From positions 42,011 through 106,010 of the forward strand of contig JBCFBK010000015.1 in assembly GCA_038562555.1 (NCBI GenBank): DNA of 64,000 nt, given 5' to 3'. The position numbers and the translations under genes were made by a program. The DNA comes from JBCFBK01 sp038562555. GTDB lineage: Bacteria; Bacteroidota; Bacteroidia; Bacteroidales; Prolixibacteraceae. This document shows positions 34,901 through 43,613 of this stretch, in pieces. Under the pieces are notes generated by a model that saw nothing but the letters and a program-made list of their open reading frames with translations, did not search any database and was not told the origin of the DNA. Numbering within the stretch: position 1 is the stretch's first letter; each line of letters opens with the position of its first letter.

Positions 34901-35738
34901 TATCCTGATCTATCAACTGGTTCTGAATTTCATCGAGAAATACAAGGAACATGAGGCTGTGGCCCGCCGTAAACGTTATAATGTAACGATTGGCGATGAA
35001 CTGCCTGCCGGTATTATCCAGTTGGCCAAGGTATATGTTGCCAAGAAACGGAAACTGCAGATCGGCGATAAGATGGCCGGACGCCATGGTAACAAAGGTA
35101 TTGTATCGCGTATTGTTCGCGATGAAGACATGCCTTTTCTGGCCGACGGAACGCCTGTTGACATTGTTCTGAACCCGCTGGGTGTACCATCGCGTATGAA
35201 CCTCGGACAGATTTATGAAACGGTACTTGGATGGGCCGGACAGGAACTGGGATTGAAATTTTCGACTCCTATTTTCGATGGTGCCACGTTGGAACAGGTG
35301 ACTGAATATACCGATAAAGCGGGCATTCCTGCATACGGACGTGCCACGCTTTATGACGGTGAGACCGGAGAACCTTTTGATCAGCCTGCAACCGTTGGTG
35401 TGATTTACATGTTGAAGCTGGGACATATGGTTGAAGACAAGATGCATGCCCGTTCTATCGGACCGTATTCTCTGATCACCCAGCAACCACTCGGAGGTAA
35501 AGCTCAGTTTGGCGGTCAGCGCTTTGGGGAGATGGAAGTATGGGCGCTTGAAGCATTCGGTGCTTCCCATATCCTCCAGGAAATTTTGACTGTGAAGTCC
35601 GATGATGTGCTGGGCCGTGCCAAAGCATACGAAGCCATTGTAAAAGGCGAGCCGATGCCGCAGCCGGGAATCCCCGAATCACTTAATGTATTGCTCCACG
35701 AACTTCGCGGACTGGGCTTAAGTGTGACGCTGGACTAA
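31926..35738 (+). CDS. rpoB: DNA-directed RNA polymerase subunit beta
   Basis: The beta subunit forms one pincer of RNA polymerase. The 1270-residue protein has the central segment SQFMDQTNPLAEMTHKRR followed by ALGPGGLSRERAGFEV, which lines the RNA exit side and is the rifamycin pocket in other bacteria; residues there look like the common susceptible form. GDKMAGRHGNKGIVS is present in the C-terminal half. The stop is 138 bases before rpoC, a longer spacing than in most bacteria. Confidence 0.98.
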   Translation: MSLNVENQRISFSSTKTVFDYPDFLEIQIKSFKEFFQLGATPDSRRNENLFKVFEENFPITDTRNNFVLEFIDYQVDPPRYSIEECIERGLTFSVPVKAKLKLYCTDPEHEDFDTVVQDVYLGTVPYMTEKGTFVINGAERVVVSQLHRSPGVFFGQSVHANGTKLYSARIIPFKGSWIEFATDINSVMYAYIDRKKKLPVTTLLRAIGYESDKDVLEIFDLADEIKVSKTGLKKIVGRKLAARVLKTWVEDFVDEDTGEVVSIERNEVLIDRETVIENDHIDEIVDSGTKTILLHKEDHNLQDFAIIYNTLQKDPCNSEKEAVLHIYRQLRNAEPPDEATARDVIDKLFFSEKRYDLGEVGRYRINKKLGLNIEMNVQVLTKEDIIEIIKYLIKLVNSKTDVDDIDHLSNRRVRTVGEQMYNQFGVGLARMARTIRERMNVRDNEVFTPIDLINSKTLSSVINSFFGTNALSQFMDQTNPLAEMTHKRRMSALGPGGLSRERAGFEVRDVHYTHYGRLCPIETPEGPNIGLISSLCVFAKVTDLGFIATPYRKVENGQVDLSENGVVYLTAEEEEGKVIAQANAPIGNDGFFINQRVKARLEGDYPVVDKQNVQLMDVGPNQIASVAASLITFLEHDDANRALMGSNMMRQAVPLLRPEAPIVGTGLEGSSARDSRVMIAAEGEGVVEYVDADEIVIRYDKTEDAKYVSFDSELKHYKLQKYQKTNQGTVVDLKPIISKGERVIPGQILTEGYATQGGELALGRNLKVAFMPWQGYNYEDAIVISERVVREDIFTSIHVDEYALEVRDTKRGVEEFTSDIPNVSEEATRNLDENGLIRIGAVVKPGDILIGKITPKGESDPSPEEKLLRAIFGDKAGDVKDASLKASPSLNGVVIDKKLFSRVLKDKKGKMATKPLLDQIDEEFDRQVSALRARLEDKLFNLVNGKTSQGVKDYYGGEVIPKGVKFTLKQLQEIDYMVVNPAKWTTDNDKNILIYQLVLNFIEKYKEHEAVARRKRYNVTIGDELPAGIIQLAKVYVAKKRKLQIGDKMAGRHGNKGIVSRIVRDEDMPFLADGTPVDIVLNPLGVPSRMNLGQIYETVLGWAGQELGLKFSTPIFDGATLEQVTEYTDKAGIPAYGRATLYDGETGEPFDQPATVGVIYMLKLGHMVEDKMHARSIGPYSLITQQPLGGKAQFGGQRFGEMEVWALEAFGASHILQEILTVKSDDVLGRAKAYEAIVKGEPMPQPGIPESLNVLLHELRGLGLSVTLD

Positions 35739-35740
35739 AA

Positions 35741-35845
35741 TAGCTGTTAGCAATGAGCTGTTAGCTGCGAGTAAGAACAGGGGATTTGAAATTAATCTTG
35801 TGTCTTGATACTTGATACTTGTGTCTGGTATCTTATTTGGAATTA
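35741..35845 (+). repeat. Word-like repeats in rpoB-rpoC spacer
   Basis: AGCTGTTAGC occurs at 35742-35751 and 35756-35765. CTTGTGTCTT at 35797-35806 is followed by GATACTTGATACTTG and GTGTCTGGTATCTT. The same words occur in other spacers of this window. No promoter or gene is seen here. Confidence 0.65.
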
Positions 35846-35876
35846 GGAATTTGAAATTGGTATTTAATACATCAAT

Positions 35877-38800
35877 ATGGCTTTCAGAAAAGACAATAAA
35901 GTAAAAAGCAATTTTACCAAAATAGCAATTAGTCTTGCTTCGCCGGAAGAAATTCTTGAACGCTCTCACGGTGAAGTATTAAAGCCTGAAACGATAAATT
36001 ACAGGACGTATAAGCCGGAACGGGATGGCTTGTTCTGTGAACGGATTTTCGGGCCGGTAAAGGATTATGAATGTCATTGTGGTAAATACAAGCGGATCCG
36101 TTATAAAGGTATTGTTTGCGACCGTTGTGGTGTTGAAGTAACAGAGAAAAAGGTGCGCCGCGAACGTATGGGACATATTTCACTGGTAGTTCCTGTGGCT
36201 CATATCTGGTACTTCAAGTCGCTGCCTAACAAGATCGGATATCTGCTCGGATTGCCAACCAAAAAACTCGATAGTATTATTTACTACGAACGATATGTGG
36301 TTATTCAGGCTGGTATTAAGGCTCAGGATGGGGTTAAAAACCTTGACTTCCTGACAGAAGAAGAATATCTCGATATTCTGGATACGCTTCCCAAGGAAAA
36401 TCAGTATCTCGACGATGATGACCCCAATAAGTTCATCGCGCGGATGGGGGCCGAGGCGCTGTATTTGCTGCTGGAACGGATCGAACTGGACGAGCTCTCG
36501 TACGATCTCCGGCATAAGGCTAACACCGAATCGTCGCAGCAACGTAAAAGTGAAGCTTTGAAGCGCTTACAGGTTGTGGAAGCTTTCCGTGCCAGCAAAA
36601 ATATCAACAGGCCTGAATGGATGATCGTGAAAGTTGTACCGGTTATTCCGCCCGACTTGCGCCCGCTTGTGCCGTTGGACGGAGGGCGGTTTGCCACTTC
36701 CGACCTGAATGACCTCTATCGCAGGGTCATTATCCGCAATAATCGTCTGAAACGACTGATCGAAATCAAAGCTCCGGAGGTGATCCTGAGGAATGAAAAA
36801 CGAATGCTGCAGGAAGCGGTCGATTCGCTGTTCGATAACTCACGGAAATCAAATGCGGTTAAAACAGAAAATAATCGCGCCCTTAAATCCTTGTCAGACA
36901 GCTTGAAAGGAAAACAGGGACGTTTCCGGCAAAACCTGCTCGGTAAACGTGTGGACTATTCAGCCCGTTCGGTTATCGTGGTAGGACCTACCCTGAAATT
37001 GCACGAATGCGGTTTACCGAAAGGAATGGCCGCAGAACTTTATAAGCCGTTCATTATTCGTAAGCTGATTGAGCGTGGCATCGTGAAGACCGTGAAATCG
37101 GCCAAGAAGATCGTTGACCGGAAAGATCCTGTGGTCTGGGACATTCTGGAGAATGTATTAAAGGGACATCCGGTCATGCTTAATCGTGCCCCGACACTTC
37201 ACCGGTTATCGATCCAGGCATTTCAGCCGGTACTGATAGAAGGTAAGGCTATTCAGCTCCACCCGCTTGTATGTACAGGATTTAACGCCGACTTTGACGG
37301 TGACCAGATGGCCGTGCATGTTCCGCTGGGGAACGCAGCGATACTGGAGGCCCAGTTACTGATGCTGGCGTCGCAGAACCTGCTTAATCCTGCGAACGGC
37401 GCTCCTATTACCGTGCCTTCGCAGGACATGGTACTTGGTCTGTATTATATGACCAAACACCGTCCCGGAGCCCGGGGGGAAGGAATGGTTTTCTATTCCC
37501 CCGATGAGGTCATTATCGCCTATAACGAAGGAAAGGTTGATATGCATGCGGTAATCAAGGTGAAAGTGGAAGACGTGGATGACAGCGGTGAATATTTCAA
37601 ACATATTATTGAAACAACGGTAGGACGGGTGATCTTTAATCAGGTCGTTCCCCGCCAGGCTGGCTATATCAATGAACTGCTGACGAAGAAGTCGCTTAGA
37701 AATATTATTTCCGACATCTTTAAGAAGACCGGAAATGCGACTACCGTCCGCTTCCTGGATGACATTAAAACAACCGGTTACAAAATGGCTTACCGTGGAG
37801 GTCTGTCGTTTAACCTGAGCGATGTGGTTATTCCCGACGATAAAAAGGAGATCGTGGATTCCGGGTACGAAGAAGTAGAGGAAGTAATTGCCAACTATAA
37901 CATGGGTTTCATTACCAACAACGAACGTTACAACCAGGTGATTGATATCTGGACACATGCGAATGCCAAGTTGACGAATTCGGTGATGAAGACCTTGAGT
38001 ACCGATAAACAGGGCTTTAATTCTGTTTATATGATGCTCGACTCCGGTGCCCGTGGTTCCAAAGAGCAGATCCGTCAGCTTTGCGGAATGAGAGGTCTAA
38101 TGGCAAAGCCGCAGAAATCAGGTTCAACCGGCGCGCAAATTATTGAAAACCCGATTCTGGCAAACTTTAAGGAAGGGCTTTCGGTGCTCGAGTATTTTAT
38201 TTCCACTCACGGTGCCCGGAAAGGTTTGGCCGATACTGCACTGAAAACAGCTGATGCAGGTTACCTTACCCGCCGTTTGGTAGACGTTGCACAGGATGTG
38301 ATTATCTCAGACGATGATTGCGGAACCTTACGCGGACTGATTGCAGGAGCGGTTAAAAACAATGAGGAAGTTGTTTCATCGCTTCCTGAGCGCATTCTTG
38401 GACGTACTACCGTTCACGACGTTTTCCACCCGCTAACAGGCGAGCTGATCGTGAGATCAGGGGAGATGATCGATGAAGATGTCGCCCGGAAAATTGAGGA
38501 TTCGCCTATTGAAAGCGTAGAAATCCGCTCCGTACTGACCTGTGAGGCAAAAGTTGGCGTTTGCGCGAAATGTTACGGACGCAACCTGGCAACAGCCAAT
38601 CTGGCGCGGCGCGGTGAAGCTGTAGGTGTAATCGCAGCACAGTCGATCGGTGAGCCCGGAACGCAGCTCACGTTGCGTACCTTCCACGTGGGAGGTATTG
38701 CCGGGAATATCTCTTCCCAGTCGATGGTTGAATCAAGATACGATGGTATTGCGGAGATTGAAGAACTGCGTACGGTTGATTCGGTCGACGAGACCGGCAG

Positions 38801-40154
38801 GAAGGTTGCGATTGTGGTAGGCCGTCTTGCAGAGTTGCGCATTATCGATAAAAATACCCGGATTCCTTTGTCCAGTCATAATATTCCTTACGGTTCGAAA
38901 CTGTATATTGAAAGCGGACAGGAAGTCAGCAAGGGACAAAAGATCTGCGAATGGGATCCGTATAACGGAGTTATTATCTCTGAATATAACGGCAAGGCGT
39001 CGTTCGACAGCCTGATCGACGGGATTACTTTTCGCGAAGAATCGGACGAACAGACCGGATTCAAGGAAAAAGTGATCATCGAAACCCGCGATAAAACCAA
39101 GAATCCGTCTTTGCGGATTCTGGATGAAGCCGGGCTGGTAATCCGTTCCTATAACCTGCCTGTGGGTGGACACATTTCGGTCGATGAGGGCGAATTTGTA
39201 AAAGCCGGCCAGGTTATGGTGAAGATTCCGCGTGCTTCAGGCAAGGCCGGTGACATCACGGGTGGTCTTCCGCGTGTGACTGAATTGTTCGAGGCGCGTA
39301 ACCCTTCGAATCCGGCCGTGGTTGCCGAAATTGACGGGGAAATCTCGCTGGGTAAAATCAAGCGCGGTAACCGTGAGATCATTGTAACGTCAAAGTCGGG
39401 CGATGTGAAGAAATACCTGGTACCCCTGTCAAAACAGATACTGGTTCAGGAAAACGACTATATCAAAGCCGGTACTCCATTGTCTGACGGGGCCATTACG
39501 CCTTCTGATATTCTTGGGATCAAAGGTCCTACTGCGGTGCAGGAATATATTCTGAATGAAGTTCAGGACGTTTACCGGATGCAGGGCGTGAAGATCAATG
39601 ATAAACACTTTGAGGTGATTATCCGCCAGATGATGCGTAAGGTTGAAATTGATGATCCGGGCGATACCCGTTTCCTTGAAAAACAGGTAGTCGATAAGAA
39701 TGAGTTCCTGCACGAAAACGATTGGATCTACAGTAAAAAAATCGTGACAGAACCGGGCGATTCTGAGCTCCGTGCCGGAATGATCATCACCTCCCGCCGC
39801 CTGCGTGATGAAAACTCATCATTGCGACGTCGCGACAAGAAGTTGGTTGAGGCCCGTGAGGCCATCCCGGCAACATCGAGTCAGATCCTTCAGGGAATTA
39901 CCAGGGCTGCCTTGCAAACCCGCAGTTGGTTATCCGCTGCTTCCTTCCAGGAAACGACAAAAGTGCTGAACGAAGCTGCTATTCAGGGTAAGGTGGATTA
40001 TCTCGACGGACTGAAGGAGAACGTGATCTGCGGACACCTGATCCCCGCCGGTACCGGCCTGAAAGAATACAAAAACCTTGTTGTTGGTTCTCGCGAGGAA
40101 TATGACAGCCTGGTCGACGTGAAGGAAACGGAAGAAGTTGACCGTGAGGATTAA
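35877..40154 (+). CDS. rpoC: DNA-directed RNA polymerase subunit beta-prime
   Basis: The beta-prime subunit carries the catalytic magnesium site. The 1425-residue protein has the N-terminal zinc motif CHCGKYKRIRYKGIVCDRCG, the catalytic NADFDGD at residues 470-476, and the second zinc region with CEAKVGVCAKCYG. The trigger-loop and bridge-helix segments, for example GLMAKPQKSGSTG and QSIGEPGTQLTLRTFH, are conserved. Frame is intact throughout. Confidence 0.98.
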   Translation: MAFRKDNKVKSNFTKIAISLASPEEILERSHGEVLKPETINYRTYKPERDGLFCERIFGPVKDYECHCGKYKRIRYKGIVCDRCGVEVTEKKVRRERMGHISLVVPVAHIWYFKSLPNKIGYLLGLPTKKLDSIIYYERYVVIQAGIKAQDGVKNLDFLTEEEYLDILDTLPKENQYLDDDDPNKFIARMGAEALYLLLERIELDELSYDLRHKANTESSQQRKSEALKRLQVVEAFRASKNINRPEWMIVKVVPVIPPDLRPLVPLDGGRFATSDLNDLYRRVIIRNNRLKRLIEIKAPEVILRNEKRMLQEAVDSLFDNSRKSNAVKTENNRALKSLSDSLKGKQGRFRQNLLGKRVDYSARSVIVVGPTLKLHECGLPKGMAAELYKPFIIRKLIERGIVKTVKSAKKIVDRKDPVVWDILENVLKGHPVMLNRAPTLHRLSIQAFQPVLIEGKAIQLHPLVCTGFNADFDGDQMAVHVPLGNAAILEAQLLMLASQNLLNPANGAPITVPSQDMVLGLYYMTKHRPGARGEGMVFYSPDEVIIAYNEGKVDMHAVIKVKVEDVDDSGEYFKHIIETTVGRVIFNQVVPRQAGYINELLTKKSLRNIISDIFKKTGNATTVRFLDDIKTTGYKMAYRGGLSFNLSDVVIPDDKKEIVDSGYEEVEEVIANYNMGFITNNERYNQVIDIWTHANAKLTNSVMKTLSTDKQGFNSVYMMLDSGARGSKEQIRQLCGMRGLMAKPQKSGSTGAQIIENPILANFKEGLSVLEYFISTHGARKGLADTALKTADAGYLTRRLVDVAQDVIISDDDCGTLRGLIAGAVKNNEEVVSSLPERILGRTTVHDVFHPLTGELIVRSGEMIDEDVARKIEDSPIESVEIRSVLTCEAKVGVCAKCYGRNLATANLARRGEAVGVIAAQSIGEPGTQLTLRTFHVGGIAGNISSQSMVESRYDGIAEIEELRTVDSVDETGRKVAIVVGRLAELRIIDKNTRIPLSSHNIPYGSKLYIESGQEVSKGQKICEWDPYNGVIISEYNGKASFDSLIDGITFREESDEQTGFKEKVIIETRDKTKNPSLRILDEAGLVIRSYNLPVGGHISVDEGEFVKAGQVMVKIPRASGKAGDITGGLPRVTELFEARNPSNPAVVAEIDGEISLGKIKRGNREIIVTSKSGDVKKYLVPLSKQILVQENDYIKAGTPLSDGAITPSDILGIKGPTAVQEYILNEVQDVYRMQGVKINDKHFEVIIRQMMRKVEIDDPGDTRFLEKQVVDKNEFLHENDWIYSKKIVTEPGDSELRAGMIITSRRLRDENSSLRRRDKKLVEAREAIPATSSQILQGITRAALQTRSWLSAASFQETTKVLNEAAIQGKVDYLDGLKENVICGHLIPAGTGLKEYKNLVVGSREEYDSLVDVKETEEVDRED

Positions 40155-40156
40155 CC

Positions 40157-40480
40157 ATGGAGGATAATAATAAGAATAAAAATCAGTTGAACATCGAACT
40201 GAGTGAGGAGGTCGCCCAGGGGACGTATTCGAACCTGGCGATCATTACTCATTCCACTTCGGAGTTCGTGATCGATTTTGTCCGGATCATGCCGGGCATT
40301 CCAAAAGCCAATGTCAAATCGAGGATCATTCTGACCCCGGAACATGCCAAAAGGCTTTTGCTTGCCCTGGATGATAATGTGAAAAAATTTGAAAAAATGA
40401 ATGGGACCATTCATCTTCATGGGGGCCACGATCCAATGATGCCGCCGATGACCTTTGGGGGTCCTGCTGCGGAAGCCTGA
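40157..40480 (+). CDS. DUF3467 protein next to rpoC
   Basis: The 107-residue protein belongs to the DUF3467 family of unknown function. It is small and soluble, with no signal or membrane segment. Conserved parts are NIELSEEVAQGTYSNLAII, FVIDFVRIMPGIPKANVKSR and ILTPEHAKRLLLAL. The start is only 3 bases after the rpoC stop, so it is co-transcribed with RNA polymerase genes. That suggests, but does not show, a role linked to transcription. Confidence 0.85.
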   Translation: MEDNNKNKNQLNIELSEEVAQGTYSNLAIITHSTSEFVIDFVRIMPGIPKANVKSRIILTPEHAKRLLLALDDNVKKFEKMNGTIHLHGGHDPMMPPMTFGGPAAEA

Positions 40481-40482
40481 TG

Positions 40483-40523
40483 GCATAGAGCATAGAGCAC
40501 AGAGCACAGAGCATGGAGCACAA
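40483..40523 (+). repeat. AGAGCAC word repeat after rpoC operon
   Basis: The units CATAGAG, CACAGAG and CATGGAG are repeated about six times with small changes. The complementary family occurs at 63838-63877. The 3' part of the array forms the left arm of the operon terminator. Confidence 0.7.
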
Positions 40524-40562
40524 GTTAACAGGGAGTCCCTGCTTTGTGTTCTGTGCTTTTTG
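40503..40562 (+). terminator. Composite terminator of rpoBC-DUF3467 operon
   Basis: AGCACAGA at 40503-40510 pairs with TCTGTGCT at 40550-40557, CACAA with TTGTG inside it, and CAGGG/CCCTG at the top. TTTTT follows. The left arm is made of the repeat words. Confidence 0.75.
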
Positions 40563-40617
40563 CTTTCGGGGTTCTGATGTACTTCAATTCATTGCTCCTG
40601 CTTCCCGGTTTTTTGAT

Positions 40618-41232
40618 TTAGAAATTCCGCTGTTCTTTGCTTGGCATGGTGCCAAATACCAGGTCCCACAGAGGAGAAGACACACCATAAGCTACCTGGT
40701 CGTTTTTAAAATGGTGAATAGCGTGGTGCTTCCACAGGTAGCGAAACATACCATTTTTGAAGTTCTGCGTATGCAGGGAATAATGGATCAGCAAATAAGA
40801 GGCATAACCCGATAAAAAACCGGGGAAGAAGAAAAGGGTGTAATTTCGGAGGAATAACCAAAAAATCAGGTAAACCAACGGACCTGCGAGCACGGCTACA
40901 ATCAGAGGGAGTGTCAGCCGCTTTTTATCTTTAGGCCGCTGATGGTGAATTTCGTGGACAATGTAAAACCAGCTTTCCATTTTCTTCAGCCGTAAAGAAT
41001 GATAAATATAGCGGTGGACCAGATATTCGGTAAGGGTAAAAGCGATCAGTCCCGAAACGAACAACAAGACCTGGGTTGAAAATGCTAAACCTGATTCTAC
41101 AGCACCATAAAGTACGATTGCACCCGAGATTATGTAATACAATGTGATAACAGCTATTGCATTTGACCGTGACAGTACCTCCATCATCTGATTATCAAAG
41201 AGCCTGCTTTCATCGTTTCTTATCGTTTCCAT
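40618..41232 (-). CDS. Fatty acid hydroxylase/sterol desaturase family membrane protein
   Basis: This integral membrane family uses a di-iron site bound by histidine clusters to hydroxylate or desaturate lipids. The 204-residue protein has about four hydrophobic segments and histidine boxes HRYIYH, HEIHH, HYSLH and HHAIHH, in the family order. Likely targets are membrane fatty acids, sphingolipids or carotenoids; bacterial sterols are unlikely. It stands alone, convergent with the RNA polymerase operon. Confidence 0.85.
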   Translation of the reverse strand: METIRNDESRLFDNQMMEVLSRSNAIAVITLYYIISGAIVLYGAVESGLAFSTQVLLFVSGLIAFTLTEYLVHRYIYHSLRLKKMESWFYIVHEIHHQRPKDKKRLTLPLIVAVLAGPLVYLIFWLFLRNYTLFFFPGFLSGYASYLLIHYSLHTQNFKNGMFRYLWKHHAIHHFKNDQVAYGVSSPLWDLVFGTMPSKEQRNF

Positions 41233-41402
41233 AGGTCTTAAATTTAATAATCATTTACCTGGGCCCGGCACGTATAGTCAACACCGATGCCTTTTCTTGT
41301 TTTTGAACAAGTAAAAAACGGGAAAAGTTCAATACCCGACTCCCGGATTGAAAGTTTAAAAGGGGCGTTCGAAACAGGCTGATCTGCATGTTTTCGGAGA
41401 AA

Positions 41403-41441
41403 AAAAAGCCTGGCAGTTCTTAATTTCCGGCCAGGCTTTTT
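41403..41441 (-). terminator. Terminator of the Tat-exported oxidoreductase gene
   Basis: AAAAAGCCTGGC at 41403-41414 pairs perfectly with GCCAGGCTTTTT at 41430-41441, with a 15-base loop. On the minus strand the stem ends in a run of T. The oxidoreductase stop is 21 bases upstream. The rest of the 41233-41462 spacer shows no gene. Confidence 0.88.
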
Positions 41442-41462
41442 GAAAAAAGATTCCTTCAATCT

Positions 41463-42785
41463 CTACATGAGTTTCCAGCCGTCACGATACTTGTAATGAA
41501 GCTTTGCCGCGGCTGAGCCGTCGGCGTCGTCAACAAACTGCTCCGTTGCCGGATCCCATTTGATTGTTCGTCCAAGGTCGACGGCAATGTTGCCCAGTGT
41601 GCAAACCGTACAACTGCGGTGTCCGATTTCGACCGGAACGACGGGGTCGGTGTGGTTACGCACCGCTTCGATAAAGTTGATCTGGTGCGGGATTTTTGTT
41701 TCATAGGGGGTATCATCGGCCGGTTCTGCCGACGCGGGTGGAAGCAGGCTGTCGTCCGATGCTTTAAAATGACCGCGCGAGACTTCCAGCCAACCTTTGT
41801 CGCCAATGAATTTAACCCCTTTGGTCAGCCCCTCATCAAAGGGTTCAGAAGTCATCACCACACCATTGGCATATTTGTACTGAATATACTCTTCTCCCAG
41901 GGGAGAAATTTCAACCGGACCGCTCTGATCCATGCCCAGTCCCCATTGCGCTATATCGAACATATGAGCACCCCAGTCGGTGGTGAAGCCTCCTCCCATT
42001 TCCTTATACCATCTCCATGCGCCCCAGATTTTTTCATGCTCGACCGGGTCGAGTGAAATGGGCGGATTCAATTCGTTGTTGAAATGGATACCGGCAGAAA
42101 GCGGGCCTAACCACGAATCCCAGTTCAAATCATCAGGAACAGGTTCTGCAGGCAGATCGTAGGGCTTTGGAGGTGCTCCCACATAGGCGTTTACCTTCTG
42201 AATGGCACCCAGGCGTCCGTCCTGGACCATTTTTACAGCATGCTGGAAATTAGGATCCGAACGTTGCTGGCTGCCGATACCCAGGATCTTATTGTTTTCG
42301 CGAACCACTTTGATCAGTTGCTGTCCTTCATAAATGGTAAACGTCATCGGTTTTTCAAGATAGACATCTTTGCCTGCCTTAATGGCAGCAATGGCAATCA
42401 TGGCGTGCGCATGGTCAGGAACCGCAATGACTACCGCATCGATATCTTCGCGCGCAATCAGATCCTGATACTTTTCGTAAACCTCTGCTTTTACATCAAC
42501 CTGATTCTTTGTATAGAAATCGTTGACGAATTTTGCGAAACGTTCACGTTTCCGGCCATAAACATCACTGCCGGCAACAACCCGTACGCCGGGGATTTGA
42601 ATGAACCCGTTCAGTAAAAACATAGCCTGACGCCCCATACCTATAAAGCCCAGCTTAATGTGATCCTCAGCGGGCTTGCTTTTGCAGGATATGAAAGAGG
42701 GAATGAAGCTCATTCCGGCAACACCAACTGCAGTTGTTGTTAAAAACTGCCTCCTTGAAAAGGCTTTTTTGTCTTTTTTTTCCAT
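41463..42785 (-). CDS. Gfo/Idh/MocA-family oxidoreductase with Tat signal
   Basis: This family uses NAD(P) to oxidise or reduce sugars and related compounds. The ATG at 42785 gives 440 residues starting with a twin-arginine signal (FSRRQFLTTTAVGVAG) and a possible lipobox cysteine at residue 34. The Rossmann motif LGFIGMGRQA follows, then VYLEKPMTF, the family EKP motif. A longer frame to 42977 has no family match and would bury the signal. Exported members of this type are common in Bacteroidota sugar degradation and bring a bound cofactor with them through the Tat pore. The substrate is unknown. Confidence 0.9.
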   Translation of the reverse strand: MEKKDKKAFSRRQFLTTTAVGVAGMSFIPSFISCKSKPAEDHIKLGFIGMGRQAMFLLNGFIQIPGVRVVAGSDVYGRKRERFAKFVNDFYTKNQVDVKAEVYEKYQDLIAREDIDAVVIAVPDHAHAMIAIAAIKAGKDVYLEKPMTFTIYEGQQLIKVVRENNKILGIGSQQRSDPNFQHAVKMVQDGRLGAIQKVNAYVGAPPKPYDLPAEPVPDDLNWDSWLGPLSAGIHFNNELNPPISLDPVEHEKIWGAWRWYKEMGGGFTTDWGAHMFDIAQWGLGMDQSGPVEISPLGEEYIQYKYANGVVMTSEPFDEGLTKGVKFIGDKGWLEVSRGHFKASDDSLLPPASAEPADDTPYETKIPHQINFIEAVRNHTDPVVPVEIGHRSCTVCTLGNIAVDLGRTIKWDPATEQFVDDADGSAAAKLHYKYRDGWKLM

Positions 42786-43310
42786 TTTTTGTTTTGTCAA
42801 TTTCGAGTTTATAAAATTCCGTTTCATTGTTAATTTCACCTGAACCGGCAGGAATAATCCTTTTTCATATCTTGCCCGGTAAACCCTCGCTCTTTTCTTT
42901 ATCTGCCCCTGTAAAAATAAGGATAATTCGAATAATTCAGGGTTGATGCGAAGGCTTTTACATATTTCTTCTCCCATTTTCCTTCAAAATCGTGCTTTTA
43001 ATAACAAATGTTATGAACGTTTCGGAATAATAACCGGCAAATCAGATTATTAATAATTAAATTGGGTATTTTTCTTCGAATATATTATTTAAACATATGG
43101 ATAAGTGTCGAAATGAAAATTTTTAATATTAATTTTTTGATAATTGTTTTTTAATGGATTTTAAAAATTCTTTTCCCGGTTAAAAATTCGTTAATATTGG
43201 AAAATTTTTAATAAACTGGGAAGTCTTTTTTGAAATTAAAAACAAGGACTTGACCGCAAGCAAGTTATATAAAGATTCTTTTTGTAACTGTATTTGAAAA
43301 AAATAAACAG
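42786..43310. other. AT-rich intergenic region with direct repeats
   Basis: This 525-base stretch separates divergent genes and has no gene I can support. GAAAATTTTTAATA occurs at 43115-43128 and 43200-43213, TTAAAAATTC at 43161-43170 and 43180-43189, and TTAATATT at 43123-43130 and 43191-43198. No full TTTG-N19-TAnnTTTG promoter was found. Repeats of this sort may be operator sites or just very AT-rich sequence. Confidence 0.5.
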
Positions 43311-43571
43311 ATGGATAATTTGGGCTTAGCTTTTGAGTTACTGGGAGTGGGAATGATCACCGTTTTTGTCATTTTGTTCCTTGTAGTCATAATTGGAAAT
43401 TTAATCATCCGCTTTGTAAATGAATATCTTCCCGGGGAAGTTTCCGGTGGGATGGTACCGGTGAAAGGCCCGGCTACCGGGCCGGATCCGAAGAAAGTTG
43501 CTGCCATCGCCAGTGCGGTCAGCATCCTGACGAGGGGAAAGGGCCGGATAACAAAGATCGAAAAACGCTGA
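43311..43571 (+). CDS. oadG: Sodium pump decarboxylase gamma subunit
   Basis: The 86-residue protein has one N-terminal membrane segment (LLGVGMITVFVILFLVVIIG) and a short soluble tail, as in OadG subunits that hold the alpha and beta subunits together. The tail has proline and glycine rich PVKGPATGPDPKK. Position directly before the alpha and beta genes supports the call despite low sequence conservation. Confidence 0.85.
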   Translation: MDNLGLAFELLGVGMITVFVILFLVVIIGNLIIRFVNEYLPGEVSGGMVPVKGPATGPDPKKVAAIASAVSILTRGKGRITKIEKR

Positions 43572-43613
43572 AATTCTGATCAGGAAAAAATCAAAAAAAA
43601 ATCAATATAACTA

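Noticed and set aside
34578..35570. Long minus-strand open frame inside rpoB
   Set aside because: It lies fully opposite a conserved gene, has no family motif, and arises from the codon pattern of rpoB.
37356..37958. Minus-strand open frame inside rpoC
   Set aside because: It is opposite conserved rpoC sequence with no recognisable protein features.
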